Shown piece by piece: positions 35,143 through 48,024 of a stretch of DNA of 64,000 bases; within the stretch, counting starts at the first letter, position 1, and every line of letters begins with the position of its first letter. A program made the position numbers and the translations under genes. The notes under the pieces are model-generated. The model did not search any database. It saw only the letters and a list, made by a program, of their open reading frames with translations, and was not told the DNA's origin. The stretch spans positions 1 through 64,000 of the forward strand of contig JAUIMM010002340.1 of NCBI GenBank assembly GCA_031769625.1, given 5' to 3'. The stretch is from Taudactylus pleione. Its lineage: Eukaryota > Chordata > Amphibia > Anura > Myobatrachidae.

Positions 35143-37903
35143 TTGTTGGTCTTGGTCTTCAACACATCCAGTGAAATTTTGAGCTGCCTGTGTTTGCTAC
35201 AAGAGGAGATAACACAAAGTATGCGCTTTTGTTGTTTCCATTGCTTTCAATGCATTTTGGCCTAAAACGAGCAATTGCTGTTTTCTCTTAAACGCAACAT
35301 GGGAGAAAAACCATTTCACATCACATTTGTTGGTCTTGGTCTTCAACACATCCAGTGAAATTTTGAGCTGTCTGTGTTTGCTACAAGAGGAGATAACACA
35401 AAGTATGCGCTTTTGTTGTTTCCATTGCTTTCAAAGCATTTTGGCCTAAAACGTGCATTTGCTGTTTTCTCTTAAACGCAACATGGGAGAAAAACCATTT
35501 CACATCACATTTGTGGGTATTAGTCTTCAACACATCCAGTGAAATTTTGAGCTGTCTGTGTTTGCTACAAGAGGAGATAACACAAAGTATGCGCTTTTGT
35601 TGTTTCCATTGCTTTCAAAGCATTTTGGCCTAAAACGTGCATTTGCTGTTTTCTCTTAAACGCAACATGGGAGAAAAACAATTTCACATCACATTTGTTG
35701 CTCTTGGTCTTCAACACATCCAGTGAAATTTTGAGCTGTCTGTGTTTTGCTACAAGAGGAGATAACACAAAGTATGCACTTTTGTTGTTTCCATTGCTTT
35801 CAATGCATTTTGGCCTAAAATGAGCAATTGCTGTTTTCTCTTAAACGCAACATGGGAGAAAAACCATTTCACATCACATTTGTGGGTATTGGTCTTCAAC
35901 ACATCCAGTGAAATTTTGAGCTGTCTGTGTTTGCTACAAGAGGAGATAACACAAAGTATGCGCTTTTGTTGGTTCCATTGCTTTCAATGCATTTTTGCCT
36001 AAAACGAGCAATTGCTGTTTTCTCTTAAACGCAAAATGGGAGAAAAACCATTTCACATCACATTTGTGGGTCTTGGTCTTCAACACATCCAGTGAAATTT
36101 TGAGCTGTCTGTGTTTGCTACAAGAGGAGATAACACAAAGTATGTGCTTTTGTTGGTTCCATTGCTTTCAATGCATTTTTGACTAAAATGAGCAATTGCT
36201 GTATTCTCTTAAACGCAACATGGGAGAAAAACCATTTCACATCACATTTGTGGGTCTTGGTCTTCAACACATCCAGTACAATTTTGAGCTGTCTGTGTTT
36301 GCTACAAGAGGAGATAACACAAAGTATGCGCTTTTGTTGTTTTCATTGCTTTCAATGCATTTTGGCCTTAAACGTGCATTTGCTGTTTTCTCTTAAACGC
36401 AACATGGGAGAAAAACCATTTCACATCACATTTGTTGGTCTTGGTCTTCAACACATCCAGTGAAATTTTGAGCTGTCTGTGTTTGCTACAAGAGGAGATA
36501 ACACAAAGTATGCGCTTTTGTTGTTTCCATTGCTTTCAATGCATTTTGGCCTAAAACGAGCAATTGCTGTTTTCTCTTAAACGCAACATGGGAGAAAAAC
36601 CATTTCACATCACATTTGTGGGTATTGGTCTTCAACACATCCAGTGAAATTTTGAGCTGTCTGTGTTTGCTACAAGAGGAGATAACACAAAGTATGCGCT
36701 TTTGTTGTTTCCATTGCTTTCAATGCATTTTGGCCTAAAACGTGCATTTGCTGTTTTCTCTTAAACGCAACATGGGAGAAAAACCATTTCACATCACATT
36801 TGTGGGTCTTGGTCTTCAACACATCCAGTGAAATTTTGAGCTGTCTGTGTTTGCTACAAGAGGAGATAACACAAAGTATGCACTTTTGTTGTTTCCATTG
36901 CTTTCAATGCATTTTGGCCTAAAATGAGCAATTGCTGTTTTCTCTTAAACGCAACATGGGAGAAAAACCATTTCACATCACATTTGTGGGTATTGGTCTT
37001 CAACACATCCAGTGAAATTTTGAGCTGTCTGTGTTTGCTACAAGAGGAGATAACACAAAGTATGCGCTTTTGTTGTTTTCATTGCTTTCAATGCATTTTG
37101 GCCTAAAACGTGCATTTGCTGTTTTCTCTTAAACGCAACATGGGAGAAAAACCATTTCACATCACATTTGTGGGTCTTGGTCTTCAACACATCCAGTGAA
37201 ATTTTGAGCTGTCTGTGTTTGCTACAAGAGGAGATAACACAAAGTATGCGCTTTTGTTGGTTCCATTGCTTTCAATGCATTTTTGCCTTAAACGAGCAAT
37301 TGCTGTTTTCTCTTAAACGCAACATGGGAGAAAAACCATTTCACATCACATTTGTGGGTCTTGGTCTTCAACACATCCAGTGAAATTTTGAGCTGTCTGT
37401 GTTTGCTACAAGAGGAGATAACACAAAGTATGCGCTTTTGTTGGTTCCATTGCTTTCAATGCATTTTTGCCTAAAACGAGCAATTGCTGTATTCTCTTAA
37501 ACGCAACATGGGAGAAAAACCATTTCACATCACATTTGTGGGTCTTGGTCTTCAACACATCCAGTACAATTTTGAGCTGTCTGTGTTTGCTACAAGAGGA
37601 GATAACACAAAGTATGCGCTTTTGTTGGTTCCATTGCTTTCAATGCATTTTTGCCTAAAACGAGCAATTGCTGTTTTCTCTTAAACGCAATATGGGAGAA
37701 AAACCATTTCACATCACATTTGTGGGTCTTGGTCTTCAACACATCCAGTGAAATTTTGAGCTGTCTGTGTTTGCTACAAGAGGAGATAACACAAAGTATG
37801 CGCTTTTGTTGTTTCCATTGCTTTCAAAGCATTTTGGCCTAAAACGTGCATTTGCTGTTTTCTCTTAAACGCAACATGGGAGAAAAACCATTTCTAATCA
37901 CAT
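35143..37903. repeat. 15-monomer unit P, copy 1
   Basis: The unit begins after a TTTCTAATC tail and the next such start is at 37904, 15 monomers later. Markers in order are TATTAGTCTTC near 35519, TTGTTGCTCTTGG near 35696, TATGCAC with AAAATGAGC near 35820, GGTTCC monomers, TTTTTGACTAAAATGAGC near 36180, GTACAATTTT near 36276 and again near 37565. It is 2761 bp because of an extra T near 35745 (GTGTTTTGC), which restores the phase lost at 34811. Confidence 0.83.
35743..35750. other. 1-bp insertion in a T run
   Basis: GTGTTTGC is GTGTTTTGC here. The insertion returns the array to the phase it had before 34811. Confidence 0.85.
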
Positions 37904-40900
37904 TTGTTGGTCTTGGTCTTCAACACATCCAGTGAAATTTTGAGCTGCCTGTGTTTGCTACAAGAGGAGATAACACAAAGTATGCGCTTTTGTTGTTTCC
38001 ATTGCTTTCAATGCATTTTGGCCTAAAACGAGCAATTGCTGTTTTCTCTTAAACGCAAAATGGGAGAAAAACCATTTCACATCACATTTGTTGGCCTTGG
38101 TCTTCAACACATCCAGTGAAATTTTGAGCTGTCTGTGTTTGCTACAAGAGGAGATAACACAAAGTATGCGCTTTTGTTGTTTCCATTGCTTTCAAAGCAT
38201 TTTGGCCTAAAACGTGCATTTGCTGTTTTCTCTTAAACGCAACATGGGAGAAAAACCATTTCACATCACATTTGTGGGTATTAGTCTTCAACACATCCAG
38301 TGAAATTTTGAGCTGTCTGTGTTTGCTACAAGAGGAGATAACACAAAGTATGCGCTTTTGTTGTTTCCATTGCTTTCAAAGCATTTTGGCCTAAAACGTG
38401 CATTTGCTGTTTTCTCTTAAACGCAACATGGGAGAAAAACCGTTTCACATCACATTTGTTGCTCTTGGTCTTCAACACATCCAGTGAAATTTTGAGCTGT
38501 CTGTGTTTGCTACAAGAGGAGATAACACAAAGTATGCACTTTTGTTGTTTCCATTGCTTTCAATGCATTTTGGCCTAAAATGAGCAATTGCTGTTTTCTC
38601 TTAAACGCAACATGGGAGAAAAACCATTTCACATCACATTTGTGGGTATTGGTCTTCAACACATCCAGTGAAATTTTGAGCTGTCTGTGTTTGCTACAAG
38701 AGGAGATAACACAAAGTATGCGCTTTTGTTGGTTCCATTGCTTTCAATGCATTTTTGCCTAAAACGAGCAATTGCTGTTTTCTCTTAAACGCAACATGGG
38801 AGAAAAACCATTTCACATCACATTTGTGGGTCTTGGTCTTCAACACATCCAGTGATATTTTGAGCTGTCTGTGTTTGCTACAAGAGGAGATAACACAAAG
38901 TATGTGCTTTTGTTGGTTCCATTGCTTTCAATGCATTTTTGCCTAAAATGAGCAATTGCTGTATTCTCTTAAACGCAACATGGGAGAAAAACCATTTCAC
39001 ATCACATTTGTGGGTCTTGGTCTTCAACACATCCAGTACAATTTTGAGCTGTCTGTGTTTGCTACAAGAGGAGATAACACAAAGTATGCGCTTTTGTTGT
39101 TTTCATTGCTTTCAATGCATTTTGGCCTTAAACGTGCATTTGCTGTTTTCTCTTAAACGCAACATGGGAGAAAAACCATTTCACATCACATTTGTTGGTC
39201 TTGGTCTTCAACACATCCAGTGAAATTTTGAGCTGTCTGTGTTTGCTACAAGAGGAGATAACACAAAGTATGCGCTTTTGTTGTTTCCATTGCTTTCAAT
39301 GCATTTTGGCCTAAAACGAGCAATTGCTGTTTTCTCTTAAACGCAACATGGGAGAAAAACCATTTCACATCACATTTGTGGGTATTGGTCTTCAACACAT
39401 CCAGTGAAATTTTGAGCTGTCTGTGTTTGCTACAAGAGGAGATAACACAAAGTATGCGCTTTTGTTGTTTCCATTGCTTTCAATGCATTTTGGCCTAAAA
39501 CGTGCATTTGCTGTTTTCTCTTAAACGCAACATGGGAGAAAAACCATTTCACATCACATTTGTGGGTCTTGGTCTTCAACACATCCAGTGAAATTTTGAG
39601 CTGTCTGTGTTTGCTACAAGAGGAGATAACACAAAGTATGCACTTTTGTTGTTTCCATTGCTTTCAATGCATTTTGGCCTAAAATGAGCAATTGCTGTTT
39701 TCTCTTAAACGCAACATGGGAGAAAAACCATTTCACATCACATTTGTGGGTATTGGTCTTCAACACATCCAGTGAAATTTTGAGCTGTCTGTGTTTGCTA
39801 CAAGAGGAGATAACACAAAGTATGCGCTTTTGTTGGTTCCATTGCTTTCAATGCATTTTTGCCTAAAACGAGCAATTGCTGTTTTCTCTTAAACGCAACA
39901 TGGGAGAAAAACCATTTCACATCACATTTGTGGGTCTTGGTCTTCAACACATCCAGTGAAATTTTGAGCTGTCTGTGTTTGCTACAAGAGGAGATAACAC
40001 AAAGTATGCGCTTTTGTTGGTTCCATTGCTTTCAATGCATTTTTGCCTAAAACGAGCAATTGCTATATTCTCTTAAACGCAACATGGGAGAAAAACCATT
40101 TCACATCACATTTTTGGGTCTTGGTCTTCAACACATCCAGTACAATTTTGAGCTGTCTGTGTTTGCTACAAGAGGAGATAACACAAAGTATGCACTTTTG
40201 TTGTTTTCATTGCTTTCAATGCATTTTGGCCTTAAACGTGCATTTGCTGTTTTCTCTTAAACGCAACATGGGAGAAAAACCATTTCACATCACATTTGTT
40301 GGTCTTGGTCTTCAACACATCCAGTGAAATTTTGAGCTGTCTGTGTTTGCTACAAGAGGAGATAACACAAAGTATGCGCTTTTGTTGTTTCCATTGCTTT
40401 CAATGCATTTTGGCCTAAAACGAGCAATTGCTGTTTTCTCTTAAACGCAACATGGGAGAAAAACCATTTCACATCACATTTGTGGGTCTTGGTCTTCAAC
40501 ACATCCAGTGAAATTTTGAGCTGTCTGTGTTTGCTACAAGAGGAGATAACACAAAGTATGCGCTTTTGTTGTTTTCATTGCGTTCAATGCATTTTGGCCT
40601 AAAACGTGCATTTGCTGTTTTCTCTTAAACGCAACATGGGAGAAAAACCATTTCACATCACATTTGTTGGTCTTGGTCTTCAACACATCCAGTGAAATTT
40701 TGAGCTGTCTGTGTTTGCTACAAGAGGAGATAACACAACGTATGCACTTTTGTTGTTTCCATTGCTTTCAATGCATTTTGGCCTAAAACGTGCATTTGCT
40801 GTTTTCTCTTAAACGCAACATGGGAGAAAAACCATTTCACATCACATTTGTTGGTCTTGGTCTTCAACACATCCAGTGAAATTTTGAGCTGTCTGTGTTT

Positions 40901-41399
40901 GCTACAAGAGGAGATAACACAACGTATGCACTTTTGTTGTTTCCATTGCTTTCAATGCATTTTGGCCTAAAACGTGCATTTGCTGTTTTCTCTTAAACGC
41001 AATATGGGAGAAAAACCATTTCACATCACATTTGTGGGTATTGGTCTTCAACACATCCAGTGAAATTTTGAGCTGTCTGTGTTTGCTACAAGAGGAGATA
41101 ACACAAAGTATGCGCTTTTGTTGGTTCCATTGCTTTCAATGCATTTTTGCCTAAAACGAGCAATTGCTGTTTTCTCTTAAACGCAATATGGGAGAAAAAC
41201 CATTTCACATCACATTTGTGGGTCTTGGTCTTCAACACATCCAGTGAAATTTTGAGCTGTCTGTGTTTGCTACAAGAGGAGATAACACAAAGTATGCGCT
41301 TTTGTTGTTTCCATTGCTTTCAAAGCATTTTGGCCTAAAACGTGCATTTGCTGTTTTCTCTTAAACGCAACATGGGAGAAAAACCATTTCTAATCACAT
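37904..41399. repeat. Unit P, copy 2, expanded to 19 monomers
   Basis: The first part follows copy 1 at +2760 (TATTAGTCTTC near 38279, TTGTTGCTCTTGG near 38456, GTACAATTTT near 39036). It then adds four monomers, including CACATTTTTGGGTC with GTACAA near 40110-40145 and two CAACGTATGCAC monomers near 40736 and 40920. TTGGCCTTGG near 38093 is an early marker shared with copy 3. The unit closes with an AAAGC monomer and a TTTCTAATC tail at about 41391. Confidence 0.83.
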
Positions 41400-44300
41400 T
41401 TGTTGGTCTTGGTCTTCAACACATCCAGTGAAATTTTGAGCTGCCTGTGTTTGCTACAAGAGGAGATAACACAAAGTATGCGCTTTTGTTGTTTCCATTG
41501 CTTTCAATGCATTTTGGCCTAAAACGAGCAATTGCTGTTTTCTCTTAAACGCAAAATGGGAGAAAAACCATTTCACATCACATTTGTTGGCCTTGGTCTT
41601 CAACACATCCAGTGAAATTTTGAGCTGTCTGTGTTTGCTACAAGAGGAGATAACACAAAGTATGCACTTTTGTTGTTTCCATTGCTTTCAATGCATTTTG
41701 GCCTAAAATGAGCAATTGCTGTTTTCTCTTAAACGCAACATGGGAGAAAAACCATTTCACATCACATTTGTGGGTATTGGTCTTCAACACATCCAGTGAA
41801 ATTTTGAGCTGTCTGTGTTTGCTACAAGAGGAGATAACACAAAGTATGCGCTTTTGTTGGTTCCATTGCTTTCAATGCATTTTTGCCTAAAACGAGCAAT
41901 TGCTGTTTTCTCTTAAACGCAACATGGGAGAAAAACCATTTCACATCACATTTGTGGGTCTTGGTCTTCAACACATCCAGTGAAATTTTGAGCTGTCTGT
42001 GTTTGCTACAAGAGGAGATAACACACAGTATGCGCTTTTGTTGGTTCCATTGCTTTCAATGCATTTTTGCCCTAAAACGAGCAATTGCTGTTTTCTCTTA
42101 AACGCAAAATGGGAGAAAAACCATTTCACATCACATTTGTTGGCCTTGGTCTTCAACACATCCAGTGAAATTTTGAGCTGTCTGTGTTTGCTACAAGAGG
42201 AGATAACACAAAGTATGCGCTTTTGTTGTTTCCATTGCTTTCAAAGCATTTTGGCCTAAAACGTGCATTTGCTGTTTTCTCTTAAACGCAACATGGGAGA
42301 AAAACCATTTCACATCACATTTGTGGGTATTAGTCTTCAACACATCCAGTGAAATTTTGAGCTGTCTGTGTTTGCTACAAGAGGAGATAACACAAAGTAT
42401 GCGCTTTTGTTGTTTCCATTGCTTTCAAAGCATTTTGGCCTAAAACGTGCATTTGCTGTTTTCTCTTAAACGCAACATGGGAGAAAAACCATTTCACATC
42501 ACATTTGTTGCTCTTGGTCTTCAACACATCCAGTGAAATTTTGAGCTGTCTGTGTTTGCTACAAGAGGAGATAACACAAAGTATGCACTTTTGTTGTTTC
42601 CATTGCTTTCAATGCATTTTGGCCTAAAATGAGCAATTGCTGTTTTCTCTTAAACGCAACATGGGAGAAAAACCATTTCACATCACATTTGTGGGTATTG
42701 GTCTTCAACACATCCAGTGAAATTTTGAGCTGTCTGTGTTTGCTACAAGAGGAGATAACACAAAGTATGCGCTTTTGTTGGTTCCATTGCTTTCAATGCA
42801 TTTTTGCCTAAAACGAGCAATTGCTGTTTTCTCTTAAACGCAACATGGGAGAAAAACCATTTCACATCACATTTGTGGGTCTTGGTCTTCAACACATCCA
42901 GTGAAATTTTGAGCTGTCTGTGTTTGCTACAAGAGGAGATAACACAAAGTATGTGCTTTTGTTGGTTCCATTGCTTTCAATGCATTTTTGCCTAAAATGA
43001 GCAATTGCTGTATTCTCTTAAACGCAACATGGGAGAAAAACCATTTCACATCACATTTGTGGGTCTTGGTCTTCAACACATCCAGTACAATTTTGAGCTG
43101 TCTGTGTTTGCTACAAGAGGAGATAACACAAAGTATGCGCTTTTGTTGTTTTCATTGCTTTCAATGCATTTTGGCCTTAAACGTGCATTTGCTGTTTTCT
43201 CTTAAACGCAACATGGGAGAAAAACCATTTCACATCACATTTGTTGGTCTTGGTCTTCAACACATCCAGTGAAATTTTGAGCTGTCTGTGTTTGCTACAA
43301 GAGGAGATAACACAAAGTATGCGCTTTTGTTGTTTCCATTGCTTTCAATGCATTTTGGCCTAAAACGAGCAATTGCTGTTTTCTCTTAAACGCAACATGG
43401 GAGAAAAACCATTTCACATCACATTTGTGGGTATTGGTCTTCAACACATCCAGTGAAATTTTGAGCTGTCTGTGTTTGCTACAAGAGGAGATAACACAAA
43501 GTATGCGCTTTTGTTGTTTCCATTGCTTTCAATGCATTTTGGCCTAAAACGTGCATTTGCTGTTTTCTCTTAAACGCAACATGGGAGAAAAACCATTTCA
43601 CATCACATTTGTGGGTCTTGGTCTTCAACACATCCAGTGAAATTTTGAGCTGTCTGTGTTTGCTACAAGAGGAGATAACACAAAGTATGCACTTTTGTTG
43701 TTTCCATTGCTTTCAATGCATTTTGGCCTAAAATGAGCAATTGCTGTTTTCTCTTAAACGCAACATGGGAGAAAAACCATTTCACATCACATTTGTGGGT
43801 ATTGGTCTTCAACACATCCAGTGAAATTTTGAGCTGTCTGTGTTTGCTACAAGAGGAGATAACACAAAGTATGCGCTTTTGTTGGTTCCATTGCTTTCAA
43901 TGCATTTTTGCCTAAAACGAGCAATTGCTGTTTTCTCTTAAACGCAACATGGGAGAAAAACCATTTCACATCACATTTGTGGGTCTTGGTCTTCAACACA
44001 TCCAGTGAAATTTTGAGCTGTCTGTGTTTGCTACAAGAGGAGATAACACAAAGTATGCGCTTTTGTTGGTTCCATTGCTTTCAATGCATTTTTGCCTAAA
44101 ACGAGCAATTGCTATATTCTCTTAAACGCAACATGGGAGAAAAACCATTTCACATCACATTTTTGGGTCTTGGTCTTCAACACATCCAGTACAATTTTGA
44201 GCTGTCTGTGTTTGCTACAAGAGGAGATAACACAAAGTATGCACTTTTGTTGTTTTCATTGCTTTCAATGCATTTTGGCCTTAAACGTGCATTTGCTGTT

Positions 44301-44712
44301 TTCTCTTAAACGCAACATGGGAGAAAAACCATTTCACATCACATTTGTTGGTCTTGGTCTTCAACACATCCAGTGAAATTTTGAGCTGTCTGTGTTTGCT
44401 ACAAGAGGAGATAACACAAAGTATGCGCTTTTGTTGTTTCCATTGCTTTCAATGCATTTTGGCCTAAAACGAGCAATTGCTGTTTTCTCTTAAACGCAAC
44501 ATGGGAGAAAAACCATTTCACATCACATTTGTTGGTCTTGGTCTTCAACACATCCAGTGAAATTTTGAGCTGTCTGTGTTTGCTACAAGAGGAGATAACA
44601 CAACGTATGCACTTTTGTTGTTTCCATTGCTTTCAATGCATTTTGGCCTAAAACGTGCATTTGCTGTTTTCTCTTAAACGCAACATGGGAGAAAAACCAT
44701 TTCACATCACAT
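41400..44712. repeat. Unit P, copy 3, 18 monomers plus one base
   Basis: TTGGCCTTGG occurs twice here (near 41588 and 42141) because a 3-monomer segment (553 bp) is interposed. From about 42143 the order follows copy 2 at an offset of 4049 bp (22 monomers plus one base) until about 44510, where one monomer present in copy 2 (40470-40653) is missing. The odd base is an extra C at 42070-42072 (GCCCTAAAAC). ACACACAGTATG near 42021 is private. The unit passes without a break into the 9-monomer HOR. Confidence 0.8.
42067..42074. other. 1-bp insertion in a C run
   Basis: TTTTTGCCTAAAAC is TTTTTGCCCTAAAAC here. All later monomers start one base late relative to the 301-34811 phase, which exactly offsets the loss at 301. 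Confidence 0.85.
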
Positions 44713-46368
44713 TTGTTGGTCTTGGTCTTCAACACATCCAGTGAAATTTTGAGCTGTCTGTGTTTGCTACAAGAGGAGATAACACAACGTATGCACTTTT
44801 GTTGTTTCCATTGCTTTCAATGCATTTTGGCCTAAAACGTGCATTTGCTGTTTTCTCTTAAACGCAATATGGGAGAAAAACCATTTCACATCACATTTGT
44901 GGGTATTGGTCTTCAACACATCCAGTGAAATTTTGAGCTGTCTGTGTTTGCTACAAGAGGAGATAACACAAAGTATGCGCTTTTGTTGGTTCCATTGCTT
45001 TCAATGCATTTTGGCCTAAAACGAGCAATTGCTGTTTTCTCTTAAACGCAACATGGGAGAAAAACCATTTCACATCACATTTGTGGGTCTTGGTCTTCAA
45101 CACATCCAGTGAAATTTTGAGCTGTCTGTGTTTGCTACAAGAGGAGATAACACAAAGTATGTGCTTTTGTTGGTTCCATTGCTTTCAATGCATTTTTGCC
45201 TAAAATGAGCAATTGCTGTATTCTCTTAAACGCAACATGGGAGAAAAACCATTTCACATCACATTTGTGGGTCTTGGTCTTCAACACATCCAGTACAATT
45301 TTGAGCTGTCTGTGTTTGCTACAAGAGGAGATAACACAAAGTATGCGCTTTTGTTGTTTTCATTGCTTTCAATGCATTTTGGCCTTAAACGTGCATTTGC
45401 TGTTTTCTCTTAAACGCAACATGGGAGAAAAACCATTTCACATCACATTTGTTGGTCTTGGTCTTCAACACATCCAGTGAAATTTTGAGCTGTCTGTGTT
45501 TGCTACAAGAGGAGATAACACAAAGTATGCGCTTTTGTTGTTTCCATTGCTTTCAATGCATTTTGGCCTAAAACGAGCAATTGCTGTTTTCTCTTAAACG
45601 CAACATGGGAGAAAAACCATTTCACATTACATTTGTGGGTATTGGTCTTCAACACATCCAGTGAAATTTTGAGCTGTCTGTGTTTGCTACAAGAGGAGAT
45701 AACACAAAGTATGCGCTTTTGTTGTTTCCATTGCTTTCAATGCATTTTGGCCTAAAACGTGCATTTGCTGTTTTCTCTTAAACGCAACATGGGAGAAAAA
45801 CCATTTCACATCACATTTGTGGGTCTTGGTCTTCAACACATCCAGTGAAATTTTGAGCTGTCTGTGTTTGCTACAAGAGGAGATAACACAAAGTATGCGC
45901 TTTTGTTGTTTTCATTGCTTTCAATGCATTTTGGCCTAAAACGTGCATTTGCTGTTTTCTCTTAAACGCAACATGGGAGAAAAACCATTTCACATCACAT
46001 TTGTTGGTCTTGGTCTTCAACACATCCAGTGAAATTTTGAGCTGTCTGAGTTTGCTACAAGAGGAGATAACACAAAGTATGCGCTTTTGTTGTTTCCATT
46101 GCTTTCAAAGCATTTTGGCCTAAAACGTGCATTTGCTGTTTTCTCTTAAACGCAACATGGGAGAAAAACCATTTCTAATCACATTTGTTGGTCTTGGTCT
46201 TCAACACATCCAGTGAAATTTTGAGCTGCCTGTGTTTGCTACAAGAGTAGATAACACAAAGTATGCGCTTTTGTTGTTTCCATTGCTTTCAATGCATTTT
46301 GGCCTAAAACGAGCAATTGCTGTTTTCTCTTAAACGCAACATGGGAGAAAAACAATTTCACATCACAT
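44713..46368. repeat. 9-monomer HOR (M9), copy 1
   Basis: This is a 1656-bp unit. Rare markers recurring at 1656-bp spacing are GCAATATGG near 44866, GTACAATTTT near 45293, CACATTACATTTG near 45624, TCTGAGTTTGC near 46046, AGAGTAGATAAC near 46245 and GAAAAACAATTTC near 46346. Its first monomer begins TTGTTGGTCTTGG, unlike copies 2 and 4, which begin TTGTGGGTATTGG. Confidence 0.9.
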
Positions 46369-48024
46369 TTGTGGGTATTGGTCTTCAACACATCCAGTGA
46401 AATTTTGAGCTGTCTGTGTTTGCTACAAGAGGAGATAACACAACGTATGCACTTTTGTTGTTTCCATTGCTTTCAATGCATTTTGGCCTAAAACGTGCAT
46501 TTGCTGTTTTCTCTTAAACGCAATATGGGAGAAAAACCATTTCACATCACATTTGTGGGTATTGGTCTTCAACACATCCAGTGAAATTTTGAGCTGTCTG
46601 TGTTTGCTACAAGAGGAGATAACACAAAGTATGCGCTTTTGTTGGTTCCATTGCTTTCAATGCATTTTGGCCTAAAACGAGCAATTGCTGTTTTCTCTTA
46701 AACGCAACATGGGAGAAAAACCATTTCACATCACATTTGTGGGTCTTGGTCTTCAACACATCCAGTGAAATTTTGAGCTGTCTGTGTTTGCTACAAGAGG
46801 AGATAACACAAAGTATGTGCTTTTGTTGGTTCCATTGCTTTCAATGCATTTTTGCCTAAAATGAGCAATTGCTGTATTCTCTTAAACGCAACATGGGAGA
46901 AAAACCATTTCACATCACATTTGTGGGTCTTGGTCTTCAACACATCCAGTACAATTTTGAGCTGTCTGTGTTTGCTACAAGAGGAGATAACACAAAGTAT
47001 GCGCTTTTGTTGTTTTCATTGCTTTCAATGCATTTTGGCCTTAAACGTGCATTTGCTGTTTTCTCTTAAACGCAACATGGGAGAAAAACCATTTCACATC
47101 ACATTTGTTGGTCTTGGTCTTCAACACATCCAGTGAAATTTTGAGCTGTCTGTGTTTGCTACAAGAGGAGATAACACAAAGTATGCGCTTTTGTTGTTTC
47201 CATTGCTTTCAATGCATTTTGGCCTAAAACGAGCAATTGCTGTTTTCTCTTAAACGCAACATGGGAGAAAAACCATTTCACATTACATTTGTGGGTATTG
47301 GTCTTCAACACATCCAGTGAAATTTTGAGCTGTCTGTGTTTGCTACAAGAGGAGATAACACAAAGTATGCGCTTTTGTTGTTTCCATTGCTTTCAATGCA
47401 TTTTGGCCTAAAACGTGCATTTGCTGTTTTCTCTTAAACGCAACATGGGAGAAAAACCATTTCACATCACATTTGTGGGTCTTGGTCTTCAACACATCCA
47501 GTGAAATTTTGAGCTGTCTGTGTTTGCTACAAGAGGAGATAACACAAAGTATGCGCTTTTGTTGTTTTCATTGCTTTCAATGCATTTTGGCCTAAAACGT
47601 GCATTTGCTGTTTTCTCTTAAACGCAACATGGGAGAAAAACCATTTCACATCACATTTGTTGGTCTTGGTCTTCAACACATCCAGTGAAATTTTGAGCTG
47701 TCTGAGTTTGCTACAAGAGGAGATAACACAAAGTATGCGCTTTTGTTGTTTCCATTGCTTTCAAAGCATTTTGGCCTAAAACGTGCATTTGCTGTTTTCT
47801 CTTAAACGCAACATGGGAGAAAAACCATTTCTAATCACATTTGTTGGTCTTGGTCTTCAACACATCCAGTGAAATTTTGAGCTGCCTGTGTTTGCTACAA
47901 GAGTAGATAACACAAAGTATGCGCTTTTGTTGTTTCCATTGCTTTCAATGCATTTTGGCCTAAAACGAGCAATTGCTGTTTTCTCTTAAACGCAACATGG
48001 GAGAAAAACAATTTCACATCACAT
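46369..48024. repeat. 9-monomer HOR (M9), copy 2
   Basis: All M9 markers recur at +1656 (CACATTACATTTG near 47280, TCTGAGTTTGC near 47702, AGAGTAGATAAC near 47901). The first monomer is the CAACGTATGCAC type with a GCAATATGG tail. It matches copy 4 at an offset of 3312 bp, with ACAACCAG in copy 4 near 50254 the only difference I noticed. Confidence 0.9.

Noticed and set aside
36196..36396. GEKPF in one reading frame resembles the linker between C2H2 zinc fingers
   Set aside because: There are no Cys-Cys/His-His pairs at finger spacing on either side, and the string comes from the repeated GGGAGAAAAACCATTT in each monomer. It is a chance match.
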